Below, in pieces: positions 36,601-47,283 of a stretch of 64,000 bases of DNA (the stretch's first letter is position 1; every line of letters starts with the position of its first letter). The translations under genes and the position numbers were made by a program. The DNA comes from Histoplasma ohiense (taxonomy: Eukaryota > Ascomycota > Eurotiomycetes > Onygenales > Ajellomycetaceae). The stretch spans positions 4,216,001-4,280,000 of the forward strand of contig JAEVHH010000001.1 of NCBI GenBank assembly GCA_017607445.1. Reading direction: 5' to 3'. A model generated the notes under the pieces. That model was not told the DNA's origin, did no database searches, and saw only the letters and a list, made by a program, of their open reading frames with translations.

Positions 36601-37678
36601 AGTAGCTATTGAAAATCTCTCTCCTTGAAAGAAAAGTCTTGATAATCTTGTTGATTTGAACATTAGTCAACTTTCAAAAGAAGATCAGACTCAAGAACAT
36701 TTAAAGCTTTTGAAACAAATGAAAAATAAAGCAATTCTTATATACACTGATGGCTCAAAATGTGAGAAAACAGGCAATCTTGGAGCTGGAATAGCATATT
36801 CAGAAAATGATAAAAACTATATTCTTGATTCTTGACAAATTGGAAAAGAGTCAGAAGTTTTTAATGCTGAATTATTTGCAATTTCAAGAGCTTTCAAATT
36901 GATTGAAATGAAGATTGAACAATGAAAAAGATTTGAGCATATTTGAATATTCTCTGATAGTCAAGCAGAGCTTAAAAGACTTCAAAGTAATAAAATCAGC
37001 AGTGGACAGTCAATGCTAGAGCTGATTTTGAAAAGTCTTCAAAATATTCAAAGAAAAATCTCATTCAATTGTTCTATTCATCTTCACTGAGTGTCTGCTC
37101 ACATGGGTATATATGACAATGAAATGGCTGATAGAGCTGCAAAAAAAGCAACTGAATTAGAAATCTGCTTTCAAAGAATTGTAACATGAGCTTTTATTAA
37201 GAGAAAAATAAGAGAATCATGTTTGCAAAAATGGCAAGATATCTGACTTATGCAAAGAAAAAGTGTGCATTACTCCAGATTTGAAACAAAGCCAAAGTGG
37301 AAAACTTGTTCAATAAAGTGTAAAAAGAAACTTTTTGCTACAATAATGCAATTAAAGCTTGGACATGGTTACTTCAAATCATATTTAACAAAGTTTAGAG
37401 ATGATTTAAGTAGTCTATATTTAAATTGTCAGTTATATGAAAATTCAGAGCATCTTCTATTACTTTGTGCAAAGTATTCAGAATTGAGATTGAAACTGAG
37501 AAAGAAGTTTGAATTGAAACAATTAAATTTGAATCTGTTATTCAATACAGAAATTGAAAACAAGTTTTTAATTGAATATTTGAAAGAATCAAATATTGCT
37601 ACAAGAGTTTGAATGAATTGTCTGTTAAAAATATTGAGATCAGATTTTCAATTTGATTTATTTTGATTTTTCTTTTAG
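33692..37678 (+). pseudogene. LINE ORF2: endonuclease - reverse transcriptase - RNase H
   Basis: One reading frame stays in register from ATG 33692 to a TAG at 37676, with no frameshift over 4 kb. It is interrupted by TGA at 34178, 34226, 34556, 35066, 36482, 36626, 36833, 36923, 36944, 37088, 37187, 37244, 37610 and 37664, and by one TAA at 36065. Domains: EEP endonuclease (VQEPR; EDFNAHH, where GDFN is usual; about 33760-34450), reverse transcriptase (IDIKSAFDCV, GVPQGSPVSP, YVDD at 35795-35806) and RNase H (YTDGSK, FNAELFA, FSDSQA, and a TGA where the Trp of the 'HWV..H' motif belongs at 37088). A Cys/His segment near the end (CQLYENSEHLLLLC) matches LINE C-termini. Dead as it stands. Confidence 0.8.
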
Positions 37679-38079
37679 TCTTTCTTTTCATCTTGCTTTG
37701 AAGTCTCTCTTAAGTTGTTTATGATCAGTTTTAATTTGTTTTGAAAAGTTTGGTTTGTTTTTTGTTGATGTTATAGTTGTTGTCAGTGGTTTTTCTTTTC
37801 CTTGTTATAATAAAGCTGTCTTTTACAATGTTTATTTCTTTTGTTTTCAAACTAAGTTGTGTTGACTTGCTGACATTCTTTTGATTTTGATTTCTTTGAT
37901 TGAACAGTTTGAATAGTTGTTTGATTCTGAGCTGGAATTCTGATAATGCATGTTTTAAATTGTCTTTGTATATTAAATTATTCTTGAGTTGAAAAGTTCT
38001 GAAGTGTTTCAGATAGATGTCATAGTCACTGACTGCATGCATCTATAATTGAAGAATAATAATAATAATAATAATTGTC

Positions 38080-39240
38080 TGAACAGCATCTCTTCATACT
38101 GTGAACTGACTATATCATGAATAAATGCTGTGTATATCAGTTATCTTACAACAATGTGTTTCAGCCTCTTGAAGATTACTGAGAGAAGAATAATAAGTCT
38201 TCAGAAGCAGACTGAGTTTCTATCTCTCTTATTTATTTTGAATATCATTGTCATCTCTATCAGTTTTCAGATTTGTGAGAAGTGGCAGAGCTGAAAGCAG
38301 TAGTTGTATAGCTGCTGTATAAAGAGAAATATATACTGTCAGTATATCTTGAGCAGTCATACTGTGATTTCATCTGTATCTGAAGAGATACTCTATACTT
38401 CAATGATGTTACACTCTATTTTCTTCATCTCAATTCAGAGATTTCAGAGCAGATTTTTCATGCTGTTTCAATATTTATCATTCAATAAATTGTATTTCAG
38501 ATTATCAGCTGAGTTGTATTGCTTCAGAATAACTTACTAAAGTATCTCAACTTTGACAGCTGTTTCTTCTATAATCTGATTCTCAATCATCAAAGAAAGT
38601 GTTCTGAGGTTGAGTTTCAGTCTATATCATACTATTACTCAGTACAGATCTCTGTCATCTCTGATTTCATTGATTATCTATTTTCAGTATATATACTTAA
38701 TCTTGTGCACTGTGTTCTTGAATCAGTGCTTTGTGATCTCTGTCTGATGAGTGATGAGCTCTCAATGTGCTCTTCAGCAGTCTGCTGTTCATCAGAGAGT
38801 TGTAGTCTGTTTTTATTGTATTGATTTGCTGACTGTCTGAGCTGCAGTCAGAAGATTCTGAATGAAGTGTTGAATCAGATCATCAAGCTATACTGTATTC
38901 TCAACTCTATCTGAGTAAGATATGTTCATCATAAAATCTCTGACAAGATCTGCAAAGAGCTTCAGCTGAGAGTCTGTGATTTTGATCTGAGCCCTGCTCT
39001 GCTGTGTCTGAGATGTTGTCAGCAGCATAGTAATCATAGACTGATGATCTGAGCTGCAGTGTAAATCTTGGCACACTGAAGTGGAAGCAAAGACCACATT
39101 GAAGAAGGTGAGATCAATCACATGGTCTGCTGCATGAGTTGGAATGCCTACCTCTCCCACAAAGTCCATCCTGTGTTCACTGGCCCACTGGATAAGCTCC
39201 CCTCCTCGGTGACACACATGTGAATGCAAGTCATCTGAGA
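38080..39240 (-). mobile_element. Antisense fragment of a second LINE (endonuclease part)
   Basis: Minus-strand frame 38888-39229 reads as the C-terminal half of a LINE endonuclease: GGELIQWASEHRMDFV, IPTH, HVIDLTFF and SSDHQSM (the final Asp-His pair). Beyond the stop, the frame continues in pieces to about 38700, including a TGA TGA pair followed by TADC where such elements have 'WWT.EC'. The 5' end (39070-39240) still has CpG and CC/GG. LINE 1 ends right next to it. Confidence 0.65.
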
Positions 39241-40157
39241 GACACTAATATCTAGCAATATCTCTCAGTATTATTCTTTATCTATATTGTTCTCCAATAT
39301 CCCATCTTAGTAGATGCGATGTACTTTCTTTATGCTTATTGTAACTGGCTGTAGTGAGCGTTCTCGTTGAGATAGTGTTGGAAGTCCTACACAACCTAGA
39401 CTAGATATTTTGTTGGGGGTTTGAATTGATTCGTTCCGCTTTACTATATGTCTGGAGCTTCATATCATTGCTGGATAATCATATCATCAATAGATATTCA
39501 TACCATCGATAGATATCCATATCATCGATAGGAGGACCAATCGATGAGCAAAAGAAAACCGGCGGTTTAATTTTGCAAACCTGGGAGAAATAGCGGTGGT
39601 ATGAATAAAATGGCTGACAACGGCACTTTTGGTGGTATCCATTGCTTGTCAGCGATGTGTCTGACAGTAAATATTACATTATATCATGCTAGATATAAGA
39701 TGCAATTGCGGGCTTGTATCAAGTGATGAGGGAGGAGAGTGGAATATATGGGCAGGTCGAGGGGTAGAGGGATGAAGAGTCGGATTAAATTGACAAAAGG
39801 GAGTCAAAAAAGAAGGCAACCACAAATAAAACAGGGTATCTATTCTCAATAACATCCCAGAACAAATATCCACCTTCGCCAGAGTGATTAAAAGCAAAAA
39901 ATGTAGGTCCTCCCAAGTTCTAAACCACGACATAAAGACGACTGACTCACGCACGGGGAAAACTTGTCGCCTGTCTTGAGTTGAAATACACAAATCAGCC
40001 ACGCCAATTGACTTTCCAACGTACGAAGACAATAAAGTTTTAAACCGGGTTAAAGGACATAAGGGAAAAACATAAAACTCGCTAAGTATAAGATGCAAAA
40101 ATGCGGGGGCGCCAGGGAATATGATCGTCATAAGGATCGTTGATATGCATCGTGAGT
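39241..40157. other. Right edge of the AT-rich block and 3' flank of the RING-PHD gene
   Basis: 39385-39455 resembles an LTR start (TGTTGGAAGTCCTACACAAC) but no partner was found. 39462-39531 holds about three imperfect copies of a ~21-bp ATATCATCGATAGATATCC-type unit. Normal composition returns from about 39540. The rest is probably 3' UTR of the minus-strand gene. Confidence 0.4.
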
Positions 40158-42195
40158 TCATGAAAAGACCTGATTAATGTCACTTGTCTCACACGCCTTA
40201 TTCAAGTCCCGAGACTCCTTGAGCCTAGCGATGGCTCTGTTTACTTCCTCCTTGGCAACAGCTTGCCATTTAGTTTTCGATTCTACATCTAGTGCGACGG
40301 TAGTACCGACTTTGTCGTAGAGAAATCGTGAGATCCGTCGATTTATATCTGTGTACTCATCTTTTGAAACACCGCGGCTTCGGTAATGAGGCTTTAGAGC
40401 TGCGCTCACCATTTTCTGTAGATCTGATTTTACGGAGAGCGATAGGGAGGAACGTGTTGGAGAAGGTTCATCGGATAGCGAGCGCGATGGAGATGTCGAT
40501 GAGCTGTAGCCAGCTCGCCGCGTTCGGTCCATTTGGCGGGGCAGTCGAGGTTGTTCTGCGGTCCCTGGTTCTTCTTGGTTAGGAGAGCACGAGGGTGAAA
40601 ATTCGGGAGAGGAATAAGATGGATCATATATCGCGGTGGGTGTGGCTGGTTTGTTGCTGCTGTTATACGAAGGTGGTGTGGAAAATGACGGCCGAGGTGA
40701 GGAGCGATTGGAGGAGAGGGACGACTGCGTCGGGGATGATGGTCTTGGGGAGTTCGAATCTCCTCGTGTCGACGAGAAAGCGGCTGATCTCAACGAGCCG
40801 TTCGTCAAACCCGGGGCAGAAGAATCCTCAACCTCCTTGAGAAGGGATTGCAGAAAGCTTGGGCCCGTACTAGCATTGCTATCAGCGGGAACCCTTCCAG
40901 AAGAAGCAGAACCGTTAGCTGATCTTCCAGATCTGGAAGACTCACCCCCGTGATCAAGAAAGTCAGCAGCAAGAGCTTCCGGCCGTCTCGTTCGGGGGCG
41001 TTTCAATTTCCGCTCGGGCTGTGGCGGCTGTGGTTCAACTGGCGAAGCAGTTGGGGACTTGCGTTTTCGACGATTCGAGCAGGGGTCGTCCTGTATTTCC
41101 CTTGCTCTTTCGAATGCGTTCCAGGCCCTTACTTCGTCCAGGGACTCGGGCTCTGGGGTCTCAACCCTTTGCCTAGGTCTAGAGGGCCAACCTCGTCCGA
41201 TTTCGAGAAGCGCTGACGTAGTATCTCTAAATCGGTTAGCCGCCCCCTGGCGCTCAGCAATCTGAAAACGACGTTCCCAAGCACGAAATTCTCTGCGATT
41301 ATTAGCTTCGCGTCTTTGCTGTTCAGCACTGCGGCTATTCGCTTGTTCGTCGTCGAAAGGAAAGTCTAGATCTAGGTTGAGGTGATCCCAGACAGTTTGC
41401 CAAACACGGGCCCAATGAAATGCATGCATCTGATTCCGACTGCGCGTTCTCCTCTGATCTCTGCGGGTGCGGCGGCCGGACCGATTCGGTAGACGTTGGC
41501 CTACCGCTGAGATAGGCCGTTGTGTTTCGCATTGGGAACATTGCCATGGGCCGGAGGGGACGGAATCCAGTCCGACACAGTAGGTATGGATGGCAACATC
41601 ACAACCATCGCAGAGGAGAAGGACGTCTTCATTATCACTGTATCCACAAATTGGACATGGTTGTGAATCGGACTCATCTCCGAGATCGTCCATTATCATC
41701 GAGGGGTCAATCTCCGCAACTTGCACACGGTCCTGGACACAATATGTCGAAACAACGGGACCTGTTTAAAATAATACAACACAACGTAGAAGGGTTAGAA
41801 ATTTTAAGTCCAGCTGAAGAGTGAAAAGACAGTCCAAATTCACTTGTGTAACAAAGGTGAAGACCTCTTGACGAAATTCACCACTTACCTCCAACAGTAT
41901 GTGTTAGCTCCACCATATTGAAGTTTTGCCGGCATAAGGGGCAGCTATTCGCCCTCTCTACCCAAGGTTTTAGACACTCGTCATGAAGATTATGACCACA
42001 AGGAAGAAGATGGGCAATTTTCCCCGAATCAGGGTCCAAGTCTATCTGTGGGGATTTCACCACCACCTCTAGCACCGGAGCTTCGTCACCATTGACAGGT
42101 CTTGGCGGGAGGGCGTCGACGACGGAACGAAGAGAAGGAGGCTCGCTGGCGCCATCGCCAAGGTCTCCTAGACACACTATGCAAGTGTCTGGCAT
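40158..42195 (-). CDS. RING-H2 and PHD finger protein (PHRF1/Asr1 type)
   Basis: Putative nuclear E3 ubiquitin ligase. The RING-PHD pair matches animal PHRF1 and budding yeast Asr1, which act on RNA polymerase II-linked processes. Two exons, 41889-42195 and 40158-41761 (GTAAGT donor, CAG acceptor, phase 1), give 636 residues. The RING spans residues 5-92, with CIVC, a long loop, CGHNLHDEC and CPLC. The PHD follows at about 137-180, with CPICG, LLLCDGC, IHTYC and WQCSQC. Next comes a basic, Arg-rich helical segment (RAWERRFQIAER), a long Ser/Pro-rich disordered middle and a conserved helical C-terminus (VAKEEVNRAIARLK). It is the first normal gene to the right of the AT-rich block. The link to Pol II is family inference. 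Confidence 0.82.
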
Positions 42196-43728
42196 GATTG
42201 AGAGAATAGAAGAGCGTATGTATAGATAGGAGGTTTTGTGGCGGCATGAAGAGCTGAATTTCCGTTATATTCAAGTACTGGAGATGGGATGAAGTTGATA
42301 AAGAACTGGAAGCTGTGGGGGAACGAGTTGCCTTTTCAACCTGGGCTAAGCAGCCAACTAGGCCTATTGAGGTACTAGCGCAGCAACGTGATATGCGCCA
42401 CGAACCGGTGAGGATGCACCCACCACTTCCCTGCTGGTACATGTACCTTTTGTAAGCCGGGCACGATTGGGGGTCCCAGAGGGGTGTGTCTCCTCATTAT
42501 GTACGCAGTACTCCGTAGTTATCGGGGCATTTTAACTATCCTAGCCAGGTAGTCGAACAGTAGCTGAGCTGATTCTGTGCGTGCGTTATTACTCGTGAGC
42601 AGTTTAGCCACGTCACTAGATCCTTCAATTACCTTCAAGGAATCATGTTTCAGCACCTGCCAATACCACCATCCCAGGTTGATTCCTTGGCTGAGGTTTG
42701 CGCATGATTTCTTCACCGCCCACCTCCCAAAAAGATATCCTAATTTAGTATTGTTGGCTTTTGATCATGCCAGCCATACCAGCTAAGACGTGCTTGATTT
42801 CTACGCGAGTGGTGTAGATGCCAACCACCGGAGTTAGGAGGTCACCAAAGAAAGATCTACTCCCAAAAGAACACTTAAGGGCCGTTCTCGATATGTGACT
42901 TTCCCCTGGCAAAGTGAGAAAGAAAATCAGGCTGACTTAATTTTGGCCGGAAATCCTGATTCGGAAATTGGTATAGGAAGAGTTTGCCCGTCGTTTGCTC
43001 TTATGGGTTGCGGAAGCAGATTGTCTCTGCGGATGCTCTTTTCCATCGTTCCCATGGCAGACTAAGAAAAATAGCGCTTTTTCAATATTTTTCAGTGCAT
43101 TGGCCACCTTCCTCATGATTGCATTAGCGGCAGTGCAAGGTAATCGTGCTAGCCAGAGCTTGTCAAGCCTTGTGTGGTAAAGCGGAAGTCTCAAATTGGC
43201 TGTGCTCGGTGTGTGGTATATAAAGAAATTGGAAGTATAGGTATCATCATTTGGATAGGTCTGTCAGAGCCATGAATATTGAAGTTGTACAAGTGCCCGA
43301 ACAACGCCTGCCATGTGTGTTTCGACCATGAGAAAGGGTGGCCGATCAGCGAATTCGGACCTGGTTGGGAAGAAGAAATGCAAAATTTCGATTTGTCTTT
43401 TCTCTCTCTACTCGGCCTCGGGAGACTTCGATCAGTTAGCCGTGAAAACCCCATCAATCGAGTGTCTCACGCTGCGGAACGAATGTTTCCTTTACCCGTA
43501 TGTGAATCTCTTGTTTCGCAGAATGTACGCGCAGCGAAATCGAATAGAAAAGATAGAAACTGGTGAAATTCTCATCGAGATTCTTTTTTCATTTGCATAA
43601 TTGCAACCTCCCAAATTCCCGTCATTTCATCCGAGAAAAAAAAAAAAAGGAACATTAAAAGGAAACACTAAAAGGCCACAGATGAAAAATAGAAACACAA
43701 CTCAATAACTCCCATCCTCCGGTCATCT
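42196..43728. other. 1.5-kb intergenic region with no clear gene
   Basis: Lies between the RING-PHD start and the eL43 stop. TACGCAGTACTCCGTA (42502-42517) is a one-mismatch copy of the perfect palindrome found at 55936. Short frames on both strands (43191-43566) overlap each other and show no domain. Confidence 0.45.
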
Positions 43729-44412
43729 TTAAACTTCTGCAATTTCCCGGAGACGACGTATGGTCGATCGGATGGTGGCTGCGGCAGGAGTCCTAATACC
43801 ACAGCGTCAAAACCAAAAATCGCCTTTTGTCAGCCCAACATCTATTCGACAAAACCTCTTCGATGAAGGGAATGGCAATAGAGCCCCAGGAATGGAGCGC
43901 AATCGACGGAATGTAAACGTACGAGACAGTCCATGCACCACCAGCAACGACTTTTGAGCATGACCGGCACTCCCATATACCAACGGCCTTGCGTTTCACG
44001 CTATTCTTGCCGCAGAAAGTGCAGATGTATCGGGCGTGCTGGGAAACTTCCATCTTCTTCACTTGCTTTCGGAGCGAGGCACCGTATCTGTTGTTCAGCG
44101 AGAAAAAATATTGTTGCGTCAGTTCAGCACTTTTTCGTCTTAATATCTCGCCTTTGTATGTTTCCAGAGCTTCTGCCGTAATTATTCCCCTGATATACAT
44201 ATGTATATCGCTTCCTACATGAAAGCGACCCCACCACAGGAAAAAGCCGGGAGATCGCAGTATTTGACCGTGGGATTGAATCGTACCTGGTACCATATTT
44301 ACCGGTGACACCGACCTCTATAAAAATATCAAATTAGCCTAGTTTTCAAATCGAGAAAAAGGACAGTTTAAAAAGGATTATTAGCAAACGTACTCTTGGT
44401 GCGCTTCGTCAT
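43729..44412 (-). CDS. rpl43: 60S ribosomal protein eL43 (L37a)
   Basis: Structural protein of the large ribosomal subunit. Four exons: 44394-44412 (19 nt), 44287-44317 (31 nt), 43923-44087 and 43729-43792, giving exactly 92 residues, the family length. The zinc ribbon is CTFCGKN ... CRSC (C-x2-C-x14-C-x2-C). The N-terminus MTKRTKKVGVTGKYGTRYG and the C-terminus ending RRLREIAEV are canonical. Many introns near the 5' end are usual for fungal ribosomal protein genes. Donors are GTACGT, GTACGA and GTACGT. Confidence 0.96.
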
Positions 44413-45697
44413 CTTGTCGCGCTGGATGTGTATATGCCGGCAAGGAGAGGAGGAAGTATGAGGCTGCAAGAAATTAGACTGTTGCGTGATGACCGTCGTT
44501 GAAGGTTGTGGGCTCGCTTAGGTCAAAATTCGAGACTTGGCGCGATAGATAAAAGTCACGTGAGTAAAATATCACATGATATATATCCGCACCCCTAACC
44601 ATCCCCTCGTCTGGCCGCGAGGCACAATTAGCGCCGTTGTTTAGCGTGTATGTTGGTGTATTAAAAACACAAAATCTACTTGGGACTGAAGAAATATTTA
44701 GTCCCAGTCCCATGCATGGTCACACGGCCAGTCTATCTCAGTCAATTCAATTCTGAGGGAATGAGCATCAAAAACAAGTCTTGAGACAAAAGGATTCTTA
44801 AGAATTCTTATGTAAGCTTACAGCTTTAGTTACAAGGCCTTAGACAGTTAGATGTTCTCTTCAAGGATTAGCAACAAGTATTAGAAACAAGGGTTTAAGA
44901 ACTAGTTTTTATTAAGTTGATTTCTTGATTAACTATCCTATCTCTCTAAAGAAAAAGAAAACAAAACAAGAGGGATCTCCTTTTTATGAAAACAAACAGA
45001 TCAACAAGAGAAAGAAAGTAACAAGGGTGTTCTTAAGGATTCTTGAAGAAGGAAGGATTAGGTTAAAAAAGGAATCTAGCTATCTTCTCTTATATACCCT
45101 ATCACGTGCTCCCCAACATATCCAACATTATTGTGTTTCTCTCGCTACACATAGAGATAAAAAAAATCACAATCATAACTAATAATCAGGAGAATTTTCC
45201 TTTCATAATCACGGAAAAACCCCAAATCTACGAGCCTTTCTCGAGAAATTTCTTGCTTTCTTGTACCACGGGATCGGCTTGCAGCATCTTCAGCCAAAAT
45301 ATTCTTTGAGTTCCCTCTGCCCTTGCCACACACTGGGAGCAGGCTAGAAATCTATACGGCGTATGGTCAGCTTGTTAAAATACTAGTACATAGTTACCAG
45401 TTGGCAAGGTCCTTAACCAGTTGGGGTAGATTTAGAGGCTTGCAGCCTAAAACTTGGCTGTCAAGTTAGGTATCAAGGGCCCATAACTTCCACTCTAAGG
45501 ACTGTGGTATTGAGATTTACATTTATCACTAATATTCCTAGTGTCCATGTATTTTTCCGAGTAATATTTCCTAGTGCTATTCAGTTCTGCTCTTGATGAT
45601 TGGTCCAAATTTGCCGCCAAAAGTAAATAAATAATATCGAATGACAAGGAGCATTTGGTCTTGGTTATGGCAACAAGAGTTTTCGCTGCAGAAAATC
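44413..45697. other. Intergenic region containing a probable solo LTR
   Basis: Left 330 bp: promoter side of eL43. Middle: the LTR-like segment described separately. Right: AT-rich unique sequence before the oxidoreductase gene. An alternative upstream start for that gene (45641) falls here. Confidence 0.4.
44750..45118 (-). repeat. Probable solo LTR
   Basis: On the minus strand it begins TGTTGGGGAGCACGTGATAG followed by a TATATAAGAG box, a typical fungal LTR promoter start, then continues through about 370 bp of T/A-rich leader-like sequence. The left (3') border is not certain and a clean target duplication was not found. It is not CpG-depleted like the main block. Confidence 0.45.
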
Positions 45698-47283
45698 ATG
45701 ACATCCCCAAGGGATTTCGACATTGTTCTTCTGGGCGCAACGGGATATACGGGGAAGCTTTGCGCTGAGCATATTGTGCAGAATCTTCCCACAAACTTGA
45801 CATGGGCAATTGCTGGACGGTGCGTGGAGAAACTCAGCGTGCTTGGGGAGCAATTGCGAAAACTTGATCCCGAGCGCAAAGAACCGGGTATGTCGTCTTC
45901 AGGCCTTTTCTCTTCCCCACTGTACCTTCACCCCTGCGGGCGGTGGTTTCTATATATATAATTGATTGCTGATTTAATTCTCCGGGGTGCTGGCAGAGAT
46001 CGTGGATTTGCAACTACGGCCTGTAGAGCTAGATTCACTTGCTAAGCGGACTAAAGTGATTCTCAACTGTGTCGGGCCGTACCATCTGTACTCGACGCCA
46101 GTTGTAGAAGCTTGTGCCAACAATGGTACTCATTATCTTGATGTGTAAGGATTGCTAAAGCTTCTACTTACCAGTTCAAAATACTTACCGGAGATTCTGA
46201 TCCATAGGACTGGCGAGATGCCGTGGGTTAAAGAGATGATCGAGAAATACCACGAGAAAGCTAAGGAGACAGGTGCAATAGTGAGTGATAAGCTGGCATA
46301 TATATAAATCATCGGTAAGTGTGATTTTTATTACTGACTGACTACCTGTTCATTAGATAATATCAGCAGACGGATTGGAATGCGCCCCCACAGATCTGCT
46401 AACCTGGGCGCTGGTCAAATATGTCAATGACAAATTCTCTGTCCAAACCAAGGAAGTCATTAGTTCTATTTATAAGCTGAAGTAAGCAATTACCACCATG
46501 CTACTCCTTTCCCACTTGTATAGGGAAAATATTATGAGAATTGTAGCCCTCCTAACAAATTTCGGTCCTTATAGAACCGCAGGCGTGAGTGGCGGAACCT
46601 TTTCAACCGTCATAGGACTGGTTGACAAAGTGCCCCTGAAGGAATTATACAAGGCACAGAACCCTTATTACCTGTCCGCCAGCCAACACAAAAGAAAATA
46701 TTCGCCCCCTCTTCTTCAACAAGTACTTGGTGTCCGCGTCGTGCCTAAGCTAGGCACGATGACCAACTACATCACCGGCCATTGCGACGTCGCCGTCGTT
46801 CACCGTAGCAGCTCCCTAATGCCCGATCTGTACGGGCCGCACTTCCACTTCGAGTCTTTTGTGGCCGTTCGCAATGCCCTGGTCGGAGTCATCTTGCACA
46901 TTTCAACCATATTTGGAGTGCTGGCGCTCACATTACCACCTGTGCGTTGGCTGGTGAGGAAACTCATCTACGCACCAGGCGAAGGGCCGGAAATGCGGAG
47001 AACTACGGGAAACAGAATTGAGTATCGAGCGATCGCAACGGCCGAAGAGAGGTCTGCTGAAGGGAAACCTATCAAAGTACTGGGGACGTACAAGGCAAAT
47101 TGCGATGCTTATGGAATGACGGGAGTGTTGCTTGCGGAGTCGGCTATGGTTTTGTTGACGAGTGAGAGGATGTCACAGGAATTAAAAGGTGGGTATCTGA
47201 CACCTGCGATGCTAGGGCAGGAGTATATTGATCGCTTGGATAAGGTTGGGATCACGATTCAGATGAATGTTTTGGAGGCGTAA
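45698..47283 (+). CDS. Saccharopine dehydrogenase-like oxidoreductase (SCCPDH family)
   Basis: Rossmann-fold putative oxidoreductase related to human SCCPDH and mycobacterial trans-acting enoyl reductase. These are not true saccharopine dehydrogenases and their substrates are mostly unknown. Five exons: 45698-45887, 45997-46144, 46208-46280, 46357-46481 and 46575-47283, giving 414 residues, close to SCCPDH length. The N-terminus has the nucleotide-binding LLGATGYTGK (G-x2-G-x2-G). NCVGPYHLYSTPVVEAC and the catalytic-domain stretch HYLDVTGE follow. A hydrophobic span (VILHISTIFGVLALTL) near residue 300 suggests membrane or lipid-droplet association. I start at MTSPRDFD. An in-frame Met at 45641 would add 19 residues. 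Confidence 0.85.

Larger units (their letters stand above)
31440..38075 (+). mobile_element. Near full-length non-LTR (LINE, Tad-like) retrotransposon
   Basis: Two consecutive ORFs (gag-like zinc-knuckle protein; endonuclease-reverse transcriptase-RNase H) sit between a ~0.7 kb leader and a ~0.4 kb 3' UTR that ends in an (AAT)n tail at 38055-38075. Architecture and the RNase H domain fit the Tad/I-type LINEs of ascomycetes. The left border is approximate and no target duplication was found. CpG is nearly absent (one in 35221-35820), but CpC and GpG remain, unlike in the gypsy relics. Confidence 0.8.
20600..39500. other. AT-rich, transposon-dominated isochore
   Basis: About 19 kb with a sharp drop in GC and CpG compared with both flanks. 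It consists mainly of nested gypsy and LINE relics, plus at least one spliced small gene near its left edge. The left transition falls between about 20.6 and 21.2 kb and the right near 39.2-39.5 kb. CpG-containing patches inside it (30765-31330, 39070-39240) mark less decayed sequence. See the separate entries for its parts. Confidence 0.85.

Noticed and set aside
31440..38075. UGA read as tryptophan (mitochondrial-type code) explaining the TGA-riddled LINE
   Set aside because: Host genes in the window end in TGA, some relic TGAs align to Arg and not Trp, and the change fits loss of GpG/CpG. Mutation is the simpler account.
42937..43600. Possible extra gene between the RING-PHD gene and eL43
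   Set aside because: Short overlapping frames on both strands, no splice model gives a longer product, no domain.
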